From assembly GCA_016721385.1 (NCBI GenBank), contig JADKIE010000001.1:248001-312000 (forward strand): a stretch of 64,000 nt of DNA, read 5' to 3'. Within the stretch, counting starts at the first letter, position 1. Each line of letters starts with the position of its first letter. The stretch comes from Chitinophagaceae bacterium (GTDB taxonomy: Bacteria; Bacteroidota; Bacteroidia; Chitinophagales; Chitinophagaceae). The notes beneath the pieces were generated by a model. That model searched no databases. It was not told where the DNA came from and saw only the letters and a list, made by a program, of their open reading frames with translations. The position numbers were made by a program, and so were the translations under genes. Below, piece after piece: positions 31,791 through 41,631 of the stretch.

Positions 31791-32375
31791 TCAAATTGCT
31801 TTTAGTGCTTTTTTAATTAAATCTTCTAAATGAATTACTGATGGTTCTGTAAGGATTATTTTTTGGATTGCTTGTTCGGCCTGGTTACGGTTAATGCCAA
31901 GAGCAATTAAAGCATTTAACGCATCTTGCTCTGTTCTATTGCCTTTTGGTATTAAAATATCGGCACCGGCAGATTGTTTTGCTACCTTATCTTTCAGCTC
32001 TAAAACCAACCGTTCTGCCGTTTTTTTACCAATACCTTTTACACCTTCCAGCAATTTTACATTACCCATTTGTATGGCTTTAACAATTTCATTTGGGTGT
32101 AAAGAAGACAACATCATTCGTGCAGTAGCTGCTCCAATCCCCGAAACGCCAATTAAAAGAACAAACATCTCCTTTTCTTCCTTTTCAAAAAAACCATACA
32201 ATACATGGCCATCTTCCTTTACCTGCAAGTAAGTAAACAATTTTCCTTCGTTCAAATTTTGAATAAAAGAATACGTATTTAAACTGATATTTACCTCATA
32301 CCCAACACCGTTTACATCTAAATAAACCTGAGCCGGGTTTTTATAAGTAAATTTTCCTTGCAAATAAGCGTACAT
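31791..32375 (-). CDS. ruvA: Holliday junction branch-migration protein RuvA
   Basis: Binds four-way junctions and recruits RuvB. The 194-residue protein is intact: N-terminal OB fold (MYAYLQGKFTYKNPAQVYLD), two helix-hairpin-helix motifs (GVSGIGAATARMML and LEGVKGIGKKTAERLVLELK) and the C-terminal RuvB-binding domain (DALNALIALGINRNQAEQAI). It ends in TGA, which shows that TGA is a normal stop codon in this organism. The divergent 118-base gap to fabH must hold both promoters; I see no clear element in it. Confidence 0.93.
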   Translation of the reverse strand: MYAYLQGKFTYKNPAQVYLDVNGVGYEVNISLNTYSFIQNLNEGKLFTYLQVKEDGHVLYGFFEKEEKEMFVLLIGVSGIGAATARMMLSSLHPNEIVKAIQMGNVKLLEGVKGIGKKTAERLVLELKDKVAKQSAGADILIPKGNRTEQDALNALIALGINRNQAEQAIQKIILTEPSVIHLEDLIKKALKAI

Positions 32376-32493
32376 ATCAACTACGAAAATAGGGATATTT
32401 TACCACCTAAATCGTTAAAAATGAAGCTGAGTATTTTTCTGTATTTTTACTGCACTATTTAAATGCCCATTATTTTAAAAAATAAACCAAAAA

Positions 32494-33495
32494 ATGACTA
32501 AAATTACTGCCGCAATTACCGCTATTGGAGGTTTTGTACCCGAATACAGGCTTACCAATAAAGAGTTAGAAACATTAGTAGATACCAATGATGAGTGGAT
32601 ACGTACCAGAACCGGTGTTGAAGAAAGAAGGATTTTAAAAGGAGAAGGTTTGGCAACAAGCGATATGGCAGCACCTGCTGTTTTAGATTTATGTAAAAAA
32701 AGAGGTATTTCTCCTGAGGAGATTGATTGTATCATATGCGCCACCGTAACACCCGATATGTTTTTTCCGGCAACGGCTAATATTATATCCGATAAAATTG
32801 GGGCAATAAATGCCTTTAGCTTTGATATAGCTGCGGCCTGTTCGGGCTTTTTGTTTGCCCTAACTACAGGCACAAGCCTTGTAGAAAGTGGCAGATACAA
32901 AAAAGTTGTTGTTGTAGGGGCAGATAAAATGAGCTCCATTGTAGATTATAGCGATAGAGCTACTTGCATAATTTTTGGCGATGGTGCAGGTGCCGTTTTA
33001 CTTGAACCCAATCAGGAAGGCAATGGAGTTATGGATAGTATTTTAAGAAGCGATGGAAGCGGTAAAAACTATTTACATATGAAAGCAGGAGGATCTGCCA
33101 AGCCTGCAAGTATAGAAACTGTAATGGCTAAGGAACATTATATTTATCAGGAAGGGCAAGCGGTATTTAAATTTGCAGTAAAAGGTATGGCCGATGTTAG
33201 TTACGAATTACTACAACGTAACAACTTAACCGGCGAAGATATTGCCTGGCTTGTACCACACCAGGCCAACTTACGCATTATTGATGCTACAGCCAACAGA
33301 ATGGGTTTGCCAAAAGAAAAAGTAATGATAAACATTCAAAAATATGGCAATACTACAGCAGCTACTATTCCGTTATGTTTATGGGATTGGGAAAACCAGT
33401 TAAAAAAAGGGGATAATATTGTTTTGGCAGCATTTGGTGGCGGGTTTACCTGGGGTGCAACGTTGATAAAGTGGGCGTATAATAGTGTGGAATAA
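32494..33495 (+). CDS. fabH: beta-ketoacyl-ACP synthase III
   Basis: Starts fatty acid elongation by condensing acyl-CoA with malonyl-ACP. The 333-residue protein is intact: TRTGVEERRI, the catalytic Cys in FDIAAACSGFLFAL (about 113), IIFGDGAGAVLLE, the catalytic His in LVPHQANLRII (about 254) and Asn in INIQKYGNTTAATIP (about 284). The triad and length are standard. The organism could carry more than one copy; this one is not in a fab cluster. Confidence 0.92.
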   Translation: MTKITAAITAIGGFVPEYRLTNKELETLVDTNDEWIRTRTGVEERRILKGEGLATSDMAAPAVLDLCKKRGISPEEIDCIICATVTPDMFFPATANIISDKIGAINAFSFDIAAACSGFLFALTTGTSLVESGRYKKVVVVGADKMSSIVDYSDRATCIIFGDGAGAVLLEPNQEGNGVMDSILRSDGSGKNYLHMKAGGSAKPASIETVMAKEHYIYQEGQAVFKFAVKGMADVSYELLQRNNLTGEDIAWLVPHQANLRIIDATANRMGLPKEKVMINIQKYGNTTAATIPLCLWDWENQLKKGDNIVLAAFGGGFTWGATLIKWAYNSVE

Positions 33496-33541
33496 TAAAC
33501 AGTATTTTTTAAATACCGGGAATAAACAATAAATCTATTTT

Positions 33542-36167
33542 ATGAAGAAAGTATTTACGCTTTTATTTGTTTTTAGCATAGCTATTTGTGGTACAGTACA
33601 TGCCCAATACACTAAATACATTATAAAGTTTAAACACAAGGGAACAAATCCTTATTCTATAAGTAATCCATCTGCCTACTTAACACCAAGGGCGCTTGCC
33701 CGAAGGGCAAGATATGGAATAGCTATAGACTCGGCCGATTTACCTGTAACTCCTCGTTTTATTGATAGTGTACGATTATCCGGTGCCGTTACAATATTAA
33801 ACAGTAGTAAATGGCTTAACCAAGTTGCTATACAAACTACTGATGCTGCAGCTTTAGTTAGAATTAGTGCTTTCCCATTTGTACTTAGTGCAGGGCCTTT
33901 AGCCGCAAGGCCATCTGCAACAAATGCACAACAAAAAGTTAATAAAAAATTAGATGCTCCAGTTACAACAACATCTACGCCTGATAACAATTTTGTTGAA
34001 ACAGTAACCGACGTTTACACTTATGGAACCTCTGGTGGACAAGTGAAATTACATAACGGACAATTTTTACACAACCGTGGTTACAGCGGCCAGGGCATGC
34101 AAATGGCTGTGATGGACGCAGGTTTTTTTCATTACTTAACACTTCCAACTTTTGACAGTATTCGTAACAACGGCCAGGTTTTAGGCACATGGGATTTTGT
34201 AGCAGGGAATGCCAGTGTTGATGAAGATAATGCCCATGGAATGCAATGCCTAAGCACCATTGCGGCAAATATGCCCGGTGTATTTATGGGGCAAGCCCCT
34301 AAAACTTCTTTTTATTTATACAGAACCGAAGATGTGGCAAGCGAATACCCCATTGAAGAGCAAAACTGGGCAGCTGCAGCCGAAAGAGCCGACAGTTTAG
34401 GTGTGGATGTATTTTCAACATCTTTAGGCTATTACGATTTTGACGGGAGGTACTTTATTTGATTACACTTATGCCAATATGGATGGTAATACAACCCTAT
34501 CTGCAAAAGCGGCCGACATGGCTGCAAAAAAAGGGGTTTTAGCCCTTTTTGCTAATGGAAATGAAGGTGGTAATGCTTGGCATTATTTAATTACACCTGC
34601 CGATGCAGATAGTGTGTTAGCAGTAGGTACAGTAAGTTCAGCTGGTGTGGTTGGCGGCTTTAGCAGCTACGGCCCAAGCAGCGATGGGCAAATAAAACCC
34701 GGAGTTGCTGCCGTTGGCGTAAGCGCTGTAATTGCCAATCCGAGTACAGGCCAACCTGGTTTTGGCAACGGTACATCTTTTGCCTGCCCAAATATGGCAG
34801 GTATTACCACTTGCCTTTGGCAGGCTTTTCCCGAAGAAAGTAATATGGCCATCATTAATGCCTTACAACAATCGGCACACAAAGCCACAAACCCGGATGA
34901 TAGAGTTGGTTACGGCATTCCAAATATGCTAAAAGCCTTTAGCTACTTAATAAAACAAAAATATACACAAAATATTGCTGTTAGCAATTGTCAGGCCAAT
35001 ATACAATGGAGCGTAAAAACAGATACCGGTATTGTTGTTTATGTAGAAAGAAAATTACCAACCGATATTAACTATACTACCATAAGTACACATAATACCA
35101 CTGGTGCATTTACACAACGCAACTTTAATTATGCAGATGATTTAACTGCAATACCCGGTGGAAGTATTAAGTATCGCATACGAATGAAAATTAGTACCGA
35201 CACTACATTTTATTTAGATAGCACAACGGTAAACTTTGTAGGCAAACCATCATTAGGTGCCGATAAGAATGCCAGCATTTGTGGCGGTAATAGTTTTGAC
35301 CTTACCACACAATTTGCTACTTCAGGTTTAACAACAGTTTGGAGTTTTGGAGGCAACACAGTTTCTAATCCATCTGCAGTAACAGTTGCAGGCACTTATA
35401 TTTTAGTTGCAAGCAGTGCTTCCGGCTGTAAAGACACAGCTGCCATAACTCTTATTGCAAATCCTAAACCTAATTTAGGTGCCGATATAGCTGCTGTTGT
35501 TTGTAGCCCTAATGTGTACAATTTAACCATCCAATTTAATACCAGTGGATTAACTACTACTTGGACATTAGGCGGAAATACAGTACCCAACCCTGCAAAT
35601 GTAAACACAACCGGTACATACAGACTTATAGCAACAAATACTTTTGGTTGCAGCGATACTGCGTTTGTAAATTTGTTAGTTAGCCTTAAACCTAATTTAG
35701 GAGCAGACATAGCAGATACATTTTGCAGTAATGGTATTTATGATTTAACCACTTTATACAATACTGCCAACCTTTCAAGCAGTTGGAGTATTAACGGAAC
35801 CGCAGTAAGCAACCCTGCACAAGTAACCAGCGCAGGTAATTACAGGTTAATTGCAACAAATACTAATGGCTGTGCCGATACTGTTTTTGCTGCGTTGGCA
35901 AACTATGCAGCGCCTTGCCAAACTCAAATAATGCCAAACCCCGTTACCGATAAATTATTTATAACGGTTTACAAAAACACCAATGTAACAGTACAATTAT
36001 TAGTCTTTAACACTGCCGGGCAAAGGGTTTATTACACCGAAGTTCAACAAACTGTTGGCGCAAAAACATATACCATACCCATGAGCAAATTTGAGTCGGG
36101 TATATATTATGTGCAAGTAAATGTTGATGGTAAAAAAGATGTGGTGAAGAAAATCTTAAAAAAATAA
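33542..36167 (+). CDS. secreted S8 subtilisin-like protease with Ig-like repeats and T9SS type A sorting domain, frameshifted
   Basis: Signal peptide (MKKVFTLLFVFSIAICGTVHA), a short pro-region starting YTKYIIKFKHKG, then the peptidase S8 domain: catalytic Asp in MQMAVMDAGF, His in DNAHGMQCLS, oxyanion Asn in FANGNEGGN and Ser in GNGTSFACPNMAG. The frame breaks near 34447 in the stretch between GYYDFD and TLFDYTYANMDG. The C-terminal half has three Ig-like repeats of about 74 residues (beginning at about 35253, 35474 and 35695), each with a conserved Cys pair, then a type A sorting domain (IMPNPVTDKLFI ... ESGIYYVQVNVDGKKDVVKK). About 874 residues when joined. Predicted to be exported through the SprA pore encoded nearby. 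Confidence 0.87.
35253..35910 (+). repeat. three tandem Ig-like repeats (about 221 bases each) in the S8 protease
   Basis: Units start with LGADKN, LGADIA and LGADIA and share the pattern C...DLTTxxxTxxLxxxWxxxGxxVxNPxxVxxxGxYxLxAxxxxGCxDT. DNA identity is partial, so the duplication is older than that in the M4 protease. Confidence 0.7.
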
Positions 36168-36215
36168 GGCAGTTTTTTTATTGTAAAAACAATAAATTTT
36201 AAATTATATTTCAGC

Positions 36216-36250
36216 AAATCCATTTGTAAACAAACAAATGGATTTTTTAT
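36216..36250 (+). terminator. terminator of the S8 protease
   Basis: Stem ATCCATTTGT / ACAAATGGAT with a 6-base loop, followed by a T-run, about 50 bases after the stop codon. The rest of the 256-base gap to the next gene is AT-rich with no feature I can name. Confidence 0.75.
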
Positions 36251-36423
36251 TCCTTACTTATTTTACACAACAGGTATTCTAAATAAAAAGTAAATAAGCT
36301 TTATAGCTGTTTATTAACTTATTTTCACAAATTTTTATACCACTTTTCTGCCAATAAAAACATAAAAAATTTAATTTTAAAAACTTAGCACAGTTATTGA
36401 GCTATACATTTTAATTATTTATT

Positions 36424-36974
36424 ATGAAAAATCTGATAAACCAAAAGGGGATAAAATTTACTTTGATAGTATTTACACTTATGCTTGGCTTAAATACAAA
36501 TGCCCAAACTAAACAAAAAAAGAAAAAATTATTGCCGACGCTAACGATGCAAAAGCTGCATTTATTGAATCGGATAAATTACTTGATAACCTGTTTAAAA
36601 ATGCCTACGCTTATGTAATATTCCCCAATGTAGGTAAAGGCGGCATGGGCGTAGGTGCTGCAGCTGGTAATGGTGCTGTTTATGAAAACGGCAAGTTAAT
36701 TGGCATGGCAAAATTAAAACAAATTACTATTGGTTTTCAATTAGGCGGACAAGCCTACAGGGAAGTTATTTTTTTTGAAAATGAAGATGAATTAATACGG
36801 TTTAAAGAAAACAGGCTTGAGTTTTCGGCACAAGCATCGGCAGTGGCTGTTACAGAAGGAGCATCGGCAAATGTTAAATATAAAGATGGTGTAATGATAT
36901 TTACTCAGGAAAAAGGCGGGTTAATGTATGAAGCATCTATTGGCGGGCAAAAATTTACATACACCAGCTTATAA
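36424..36974 (+). CDS. SYLF (YSC84-like) domain protein, frameshifted
   Basis: Signal peptide (IKFTLIVFTLMLGLNTNA), then, after one or two bases are restored near 36520, the SYLF domain: ADANDAKAAFIESDKLLDNL, AYAYVIFPNVGKGGMGVGAA, GNGAVYENGKLIGMAKLKQI, TIGFQLGGQAYREVIFFENE and a C-terminal GGLMYEASIGGQKFTY. SYLF domains bind phospholipid; bacterial members are secreted or periplasmic proteins whose role is not established. About 180 residues. The last codons overlap the convergent rRNA methyltransferase by 6 bases. Confidence 0.82.
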
Positions 36975-38147
36975 ATTCGCTTTTTTAAAAACCGCCACAA
37001 ACATATTATCTGCTAATTTATCGTAACCTTTTAATAATTCCATATGCATTAATTGCAAACTGAATTCCTTTTTTATAAAAGCTACCTGCATTTCATTTTC
37101 TTCGGCAAATACAGAGCAGGTAATATATATAAAATAGCCGCCCGGTTTTAGTTGCGGCATGGTATTGGTTATAATTTGTTTTTGCAGGGTGGAGTAATAG
37201 TTGATTTTTTCTGTATCAAAAAAATACAATTGCTCCGGCGTACGCCCCCATGTACCACTACCGCTGCAAGGTGCATCGCAAATAATGGTGGTGTATTTAA
37301 TATCAGGAAAAGGGCTTGTGTTTTTTTGTAAATCGCATACAAAATAATCGTACTTATCTATTCCGGCATTTCTAAAGCGCTGATGCAGGTTTTGCAAAAT
37401 ACTTAAGCGAATATCCGATACTGTAATTTTTGATTTTGATTTTACAATATCATAAAACAAGATAGATTTTCCGCCGCTGGCAGCGCAACAATCCCACACA
37501 TCAGAATTTGGGAACTTAAACTCATCAATATTTTCCTTTATATAATTTAGTGTTTGCTGAGAATTGTAATCCTGTACAATAACCTCTGCTCCCACATCTA
37601 ATATATCATCTACTTTGGTAGAGTTGGCAAACGCCAAACAATCCAGCGTTTCAAAAGCATAATCTACTTTAGCAGCAGTTAATTTTTCTATCATTTTATA
37701 ACGCAGGTAATTTGGCCTAAACCGTAAAAATAATTTTGGTTGCGTAAAAAAAGAAAGGCACAATGCTGTTTGACTAATTTCCTTGCTAAACTCTTTTTTA
37801 AAAGGGAATATATCTAAAGGGTTAATTTGCAAACCCTGCAATTTTTCGGCGATTGATTTATTATTTAAGTTTATCCAATCATCTTTTAATAAAAGCACAA
37901 ATTCTTTTTCGTAATTACCGCATAAAAAAGTTGCCAGTATTATTTTTTCGCTTACGATTATATCGGGCAAAGCCTTACCCATCCTGTAAAAATTATAGCA
38001 AAGTGTACTAATATGCTTTCTGTCTTTTGAGCCAAATTTTTTATTGGCGGCAAAATATTTTTTAAGAAAATTGGCAAACGGTTCTTCGCCTTTGTACAAT
38101 TCAATAATTATTGTTGCAGATTTTATATAGGATTGATAATGTAGCAC
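36969..38147 (-). CDS. RsmB/NOL1/NOP2/Sun-family RNA (cytosine-5)-methyltransferase
   Basis: SAM-dependent m5C methyltransferase, probably on 16S rRNA. N-terminal NusB-like/RNA-binding part (LHYQSYIKSATIIIELYKGE), then the methyltransferase core: WDCCAASGGKSILFYD (SAM-binding motif I), TVSDIR, the motif IV Pro-Cys in CDAPCSGSGTWGRTPE and the catalytic Cys in FIYITCSVFAEENEMQV (motif VI). About 392 residues. The start is uncertain: there is no ATG near the expected N-terminus, and the best candidates are GTG 38147 (VLHYQSY) or TTG 38156. Which base is methylated cannot be read from motifs. Confidence 0.83.
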   Translation of the reverse strand: MLHYQSYIKSATIIIELYKGEEPFANFLKKYFAANKKFGSKDRKHISTLCYNFYRMGKALPDIIVSEKIILATFLCGNYEKEFVLLLKDDWINLNNKSIAEKLQGLQINPLDIFPFKKEFSKEISQTALCLSFFTQPKLFLRFRPNYLRYKMIEKLTAAKVDYAFETLDCLAFANSTKVDDILDVGAEVIVQDYNSQQTLNYIKENIDEFKFPNSDVWDCCAASGGKSILFYDIVKSKSKITVSDIRLSILQNLHQRFRNAGIDKYDYFVCDLQKNTSPFPDIKYTTIICDAPCSGSGTWGRTPEQLYFFDTEKINYYSTLQKQIITNTMPQLKPGGYFIYITCSVFAEENEMQVAFIKKEFSLQLMHMELLKGYDKLADNMFVAVFKKANL

Positions 38148-38234
38148 AGGTAACAAGGTTTATTTTGGTTGATTATTGTTGAAGGCGATAGTTTAGCATC
38201 TTCAAAAAATCAACACTTTTCACATCACAAAAAA

Positions 38235-39455
38235 TTATAGTTCTAACAGGCTACTTACAGGATCTTTTCCAAAAAGTAATAACGCAGGATTTTCCAGTAA
38301 TTGTTTTACTCTTACTAAAAAACCGACCGACTCTCTTCCATCAATAATTCGATGATCGTAACTTAATGCCAAATACATCATTGGTTTAATAACAACCTGG
38401 CCATTTACCGCCATTGGTCGTTCAACAATATTATGCATTCCCAAAATGGCGCTTTGCGGTATATTTATTATTGGAGTACTCATCATGCTACCAAAAATAC
38501 CACCATTGGTAATTGTAAAAGTACCGCCAGTCATTTCCTCAATGGTTAATTTATTGTTTTTGGCTTTAGTTGCTAAATCAACAACAGCAGCCTCAATACC
38601 AGCCATGCTAAGGCTTTCGGCATTTCGTATTACCGGCACAACTAATCCTTTGGGTGCACTAACGGCAATGGATACATCACAATAATCGTGGTAAATAATA
38701 CTTTCACCATCTATATATGCATTTACCGAAGGAAACTCCTGCAAGGCAAAGCAACATGCTTTTGTAAAAAAACTCATAAAGCCAAGGTTAACACCATGCG
38801 TTTCTTTAAACTTGTCTTTATGCTGTTTACGTATTTCCATTATTGGCCCCATATCTACTTCGTTAAAAGTAGTTAGCATGGCTGTAGTATTTTTTGCCTC
38901 TACCAAACGGCGGCTAATGGTTTTACGCAGATTACTCATTTTCTCGGGCCTGTCGGCACGACTAAATAACTCAACCCCGGATTTACGGCCCGGATTATTT
39001 AATGCATCCAATACATCTTGCTTAACAATTTTTCCATTACTACCTGTTGCAGTTACTGCTTTTACATCAACTTTTTTATCGGCAATTATTGCAGCTGCTA
39101 CCGGAGTTGTTTTTAAATCTGCCTGAGGTTGTGTTATTGTTTGGGTTTCTGGCTTTGCCGGGTTATTAACAGGCTTTTCTGTTGCTATTTCTTTTATTGT
39201 TTCGCCTTCTGGTTTGACAGCATCGGTATCTATACTGCAAACAATATCGCCTATTTTTAAAGTATCGCCTTCCTGTGCAATTACTTTTATGGTGCCTGCC
39301 TGTTCGGCATTAATTTCAAAGGTTGCTTTTTCGCTTTCCAATTCTGCAATTACTTCATCCCTGTTTGCATATTCCCCATCTTTTTTAAGCCACTTTACTA
39401 AAGTAACCTCATTAATACTTTCGCCAACAGTAGGAACTTTTATTTCTATAGCCAT
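38235..39455 (-). CDS. sucB: dihydrolipoyllysine-residue succinyltransferase (2-oxoglutarate dehydrogenase E2)
   Basis: E2 core of the 2-oxoglutarate dehydrogenase complex: transfers succinyl from the E1 product to CoA. The 406-residue protein is intact: one lipoyl domain with lipoyl-Lys in ELESEKATFEINAEQ (about 43), a Pro/Ala/Thr-rich linker, a peripheral subunit-binding domain (AIIADKKVDVKAVTATGSNG), and the catalytic domain with TTFNEVDMGPI and the His/Asp in LSYDHRIIDGRESVGFL. The VDMGPI and HRIIDGRE motifs favour SucB over pyruvate or branched-chain E2. No sucA or lpd gene lies next to it. Confidence 0.9.
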   Translation of the reverse strand: MAIEIKVPTVGESINEVTLVKWLKKDGEYANRDEVIAELESEKATFEINAEQAGTIKVIAQEGDTLKIGDIVCSIDTDAVKPEGETIKEIATEKPVNNPAKPETQTITQPQADLKTTPVAAAIIADKKVDVKAVTATGSNGKIVKQDVLDALNNPGRKSGVELFSRADRPEKMSNLRKTISRRLVEAKNTTAMLTTFNEVDMGPIMEIRKQHKDKFKETHGVNLGFMSFFTKACCFALQEFPSVNAYIDGESIIYHDYCDVSIAVSAPKGLVVPVIRNAESLSMAGIEAAVVDLATKAKNNKLTIEEMTGGTFTITNGGIFGSMMSTPIINIPQSAILGMHNIVERPMAVNGQVVIKPMMYLALSYDHRIIDGRESVGFLVRVKQLLENPALLLFGKDPVSSLLEL

Positions 39456-39516
39456 TTAAAGTAATTTATAAGAAAAGCAAATTTCGGGTAAAAAAAAGGA
39501 TTAAAGAAATTGAATT

Positions 39517-41574
39517 CTATCGTATTAAAACTGATGTGCCTTTTTGTTCTATTTTTTTGCCGGTATCAATGTTTGTGTATGTCAATGTCCAAACGTAGGT
39601 TGCCGGATCGGCGCCTTGTCCTTTAAAAGTGCCATCCCACCGTTTTGTCCAATCTTTTGTTTCAAAAATTAGTTGTCCAAAACGATTATACACTCTAAAA
39701 AGTAAATTAGTAGCTTTATATGCATTAAGCGGATATAGATAATCATTTAACCCATCATTATTGGGCGTAAATGCATTGGGTACCGCAATATAGCAGCTGC
39801 CGGCAACTTTTACTTTTTGATAAGTGGAATCTTTACATCCAAAATTATTAGTAACAATTAATTTAACTAAAACATCGGTAGCTATCCGGGAGGGCAAATA
39901 AGTTTGAGCAGGCGGGTTTTGTAAATTGCTGATATGGCTGTTTCCAAAATCCCAATACCAATTGGTAATATGGCCAATACTACTTTCTTTAAAAGATGCC
40001 AACTCGCCGGGGCAAACAACTGCAGTGGCTTCAAATTTTGCTTTTAACTCGTTATCTAATAAAATAAAAAATTTACTTGAGGTATCTCTGCACACACCAT
40101 TGGATACAATTAGTTGTGCAGTTTTTGTACCATAAGTAGCGTATAATATACTTGGACTTTGTAATGAACTTGACCGCAAATCGTCAAAATTCCATTTCCA
40201 GTAATTTACTTCGTTTCTTCCATCGTGTACATAATCAATGGTATCTCTTTTGCATCCCCACTTTATATTGTATGCAAAATCGGCATTCACTGTATCTTTT
40301 GTGCTAAAGGGTAAAAATTGCCCGGGAACACTTTCTTTACCGCATTCGTCAATAATGGTATTGCCATCGGTACCGGTAACCAAGGTTACAATATAATTGC
40401 CTTTGGTTTGTATAGGTGCCGCAAATTTAATAATGATCACATCACTTAAACCCTCGGCATTACAAACACCATGAGCATTTATAACTGTTACCGGGTTTGT
40501 TCCTGTTATTACAAAATCGCTACCATCGGCCGCAATTGAATTGCAACGCATACGTTTTTTAAACACTAATTGAATAGAATCGGGAGCACATCTGATAGGC
40601 TTCGTCAGGCTATCCATTGGTGTTGGAAACTGCGGAAAAATAGTAACAGGTATTGTTTCGCCATTTGGAACGCCTTTATCACAATTATCTATAACTGTAT
40701 TTCCATCTGCTCCGGTGTGTATGGTAATGTTATACGTACCGGGTGGCAAAGGAGCATCTAAAGTGAGCAGTAACGAATCCATATCAAAACTGCTTGTACA
40801 CCCAATTGCTTCGGCAGCAATTACATTTGCTAAAGGAGGATTAATTGTAAACTCTGAGCCGTTCGTCATTAAGCTAGAGCATTTCATTCGTTTATTTAGT
40901 TTAATGGTAGTTTGTGTACCATCGCAGGCTGCTCTTGCACTTTCCATGTGTGGGTCTTTTGGATCGGTTATACTTGCAGTACCACCTCCAAAAGCCAAAT
41001 CGTAACCTACAAAACTATTTGTAAAATTTGCAACCATCAGCAAATAATCGTGCCCTATGGTTATTGTAGGCATTCTGTTAAAGGGAGTGTTTCCTGAGGC
41101 ATCGCCTTCGCAATGAAAATCACCTGAGGCACCAGCCTTACAGCCAGTTGGTGAATTATTAAAAGGAGCTCCTCCACTAGTTCCCACAAAAGTTCCATAA
41201 ATATTTAATGATACCTGCAAGGATGCATCGAAAAAAACATCGTTTGGATTTTTACCGGTTACATCATATAAAATCCAATCGTAATCATCAGAGCTATTTA
41301 ATCCGCTTATTAAAAAGCCTAAAGTACCACTTTGGAAACAACGAAATTTATACCAAAAAGATCTATCTGAAGTTACACCAATTGGGCAATCTCTATGTGC
41401 AACATTTTGCCCGCCACAATCAAAAACTTTATCTTGCCTAAAAACAGATGTACCACATACTGGTATTGCTGTTGCCGGGGTTAAGCCAAGTGTACTGCAT
41501 TGTGCCACTATTTTAGTTGCACTTAAAGTAAATATAAAAAAAATCAGTAGTTTAACAATTGACCTCATTAGCAT
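39517..41574 (-). CDS. T9SS type B (gliding-motility-associated C-terminal) secreted protein
   Basis: Large secreted surface protein, intact at 685 residues. Signal peptide (SIVKLLIFFIFTLSATKIVA), a Cys-rich N-terminal domain (CSTLGLTPATAIPVCGTSVF), two tandem Ig-like (SbsA-type) repeats whose starts match each other (KRMKCSSLMTNGSEF and KRMRCNSIAADGSDF, each ending TGxDGNTxID), two PKD-like domains (NYWKWNFDDLRSSSLQSP and ITNWYWDFGNSHISNLQNPP), and a type B sorting domain (IAVPNAFTPNNDGLND ... FRVYNRFGQLIFETKDW ... RWDGTFKGQGADPATYVW). Likely an adhesin or structural surface protein; no enzyme motif seen. Confidence 0.87.
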   Translation of the reverse strand: MLMRSIVKLLIFFIFTLSATKIVAQCSTLGLTPATAIPVCGTSVFRQDKVFDCGGQNVAHRDCPIGVTSDRSFWYKFRCFQSGTLGFLISGLNSSDDYDWILYDVTGKNPNDVFFDASLQVSLNIYGTFVGTSGGAPFNNSPTGCKAGASGDFHCEGDASGNTPFNRMPTITIGHDYLLMVANFTNSFVGYDLAFGGGTASITDPKDPHMESARAACDGTQTTIKLNKRMKCSSLMTNGSEFTINPPLANVIAAEAIGCTSSFDMDSLLLTLDAPLPPGTYNITIHTGADGNTVIDNCDKGVPNGETIPVTIFPQFPTPMDSLTKPIRCAPDSIQLVFKKRMRCNSIAADGSDFVITGTNPVTVINAHGVCNAEGLSDVIIIKFAAPIQTKGNYIVTLVTGTDGNTIIDECGKESVPGQFLPFSTKDTVNADFAYNIKWGCKRDTIDYVHDGRNEVNYWKWNFDDLRSSSLQSPSILYATYGTKTAQLIVSNGVCRDTSSKFFILLDNELKAKFEATAVVCPGELASFKESSIGHITNWYWDFGNSHISNLQNPPAQTYLPSRIATDVLVKLIVTNNFGCKDSTYQKVKVAGSCYIAVPNAFTPNNDGLNDYLYPLNAYKATNLLFRVYNRFGQLIFETKDWTKRWDGTFKGQGADPATYVWTLTYTNIDTGKKIEQKGTSVLIR

Positions 41575-41631
41575 AAAATTACATATTTCTGTACAAGAAG
41601 GATGCCTAAAGTATTGTTATTTCATAACAAT

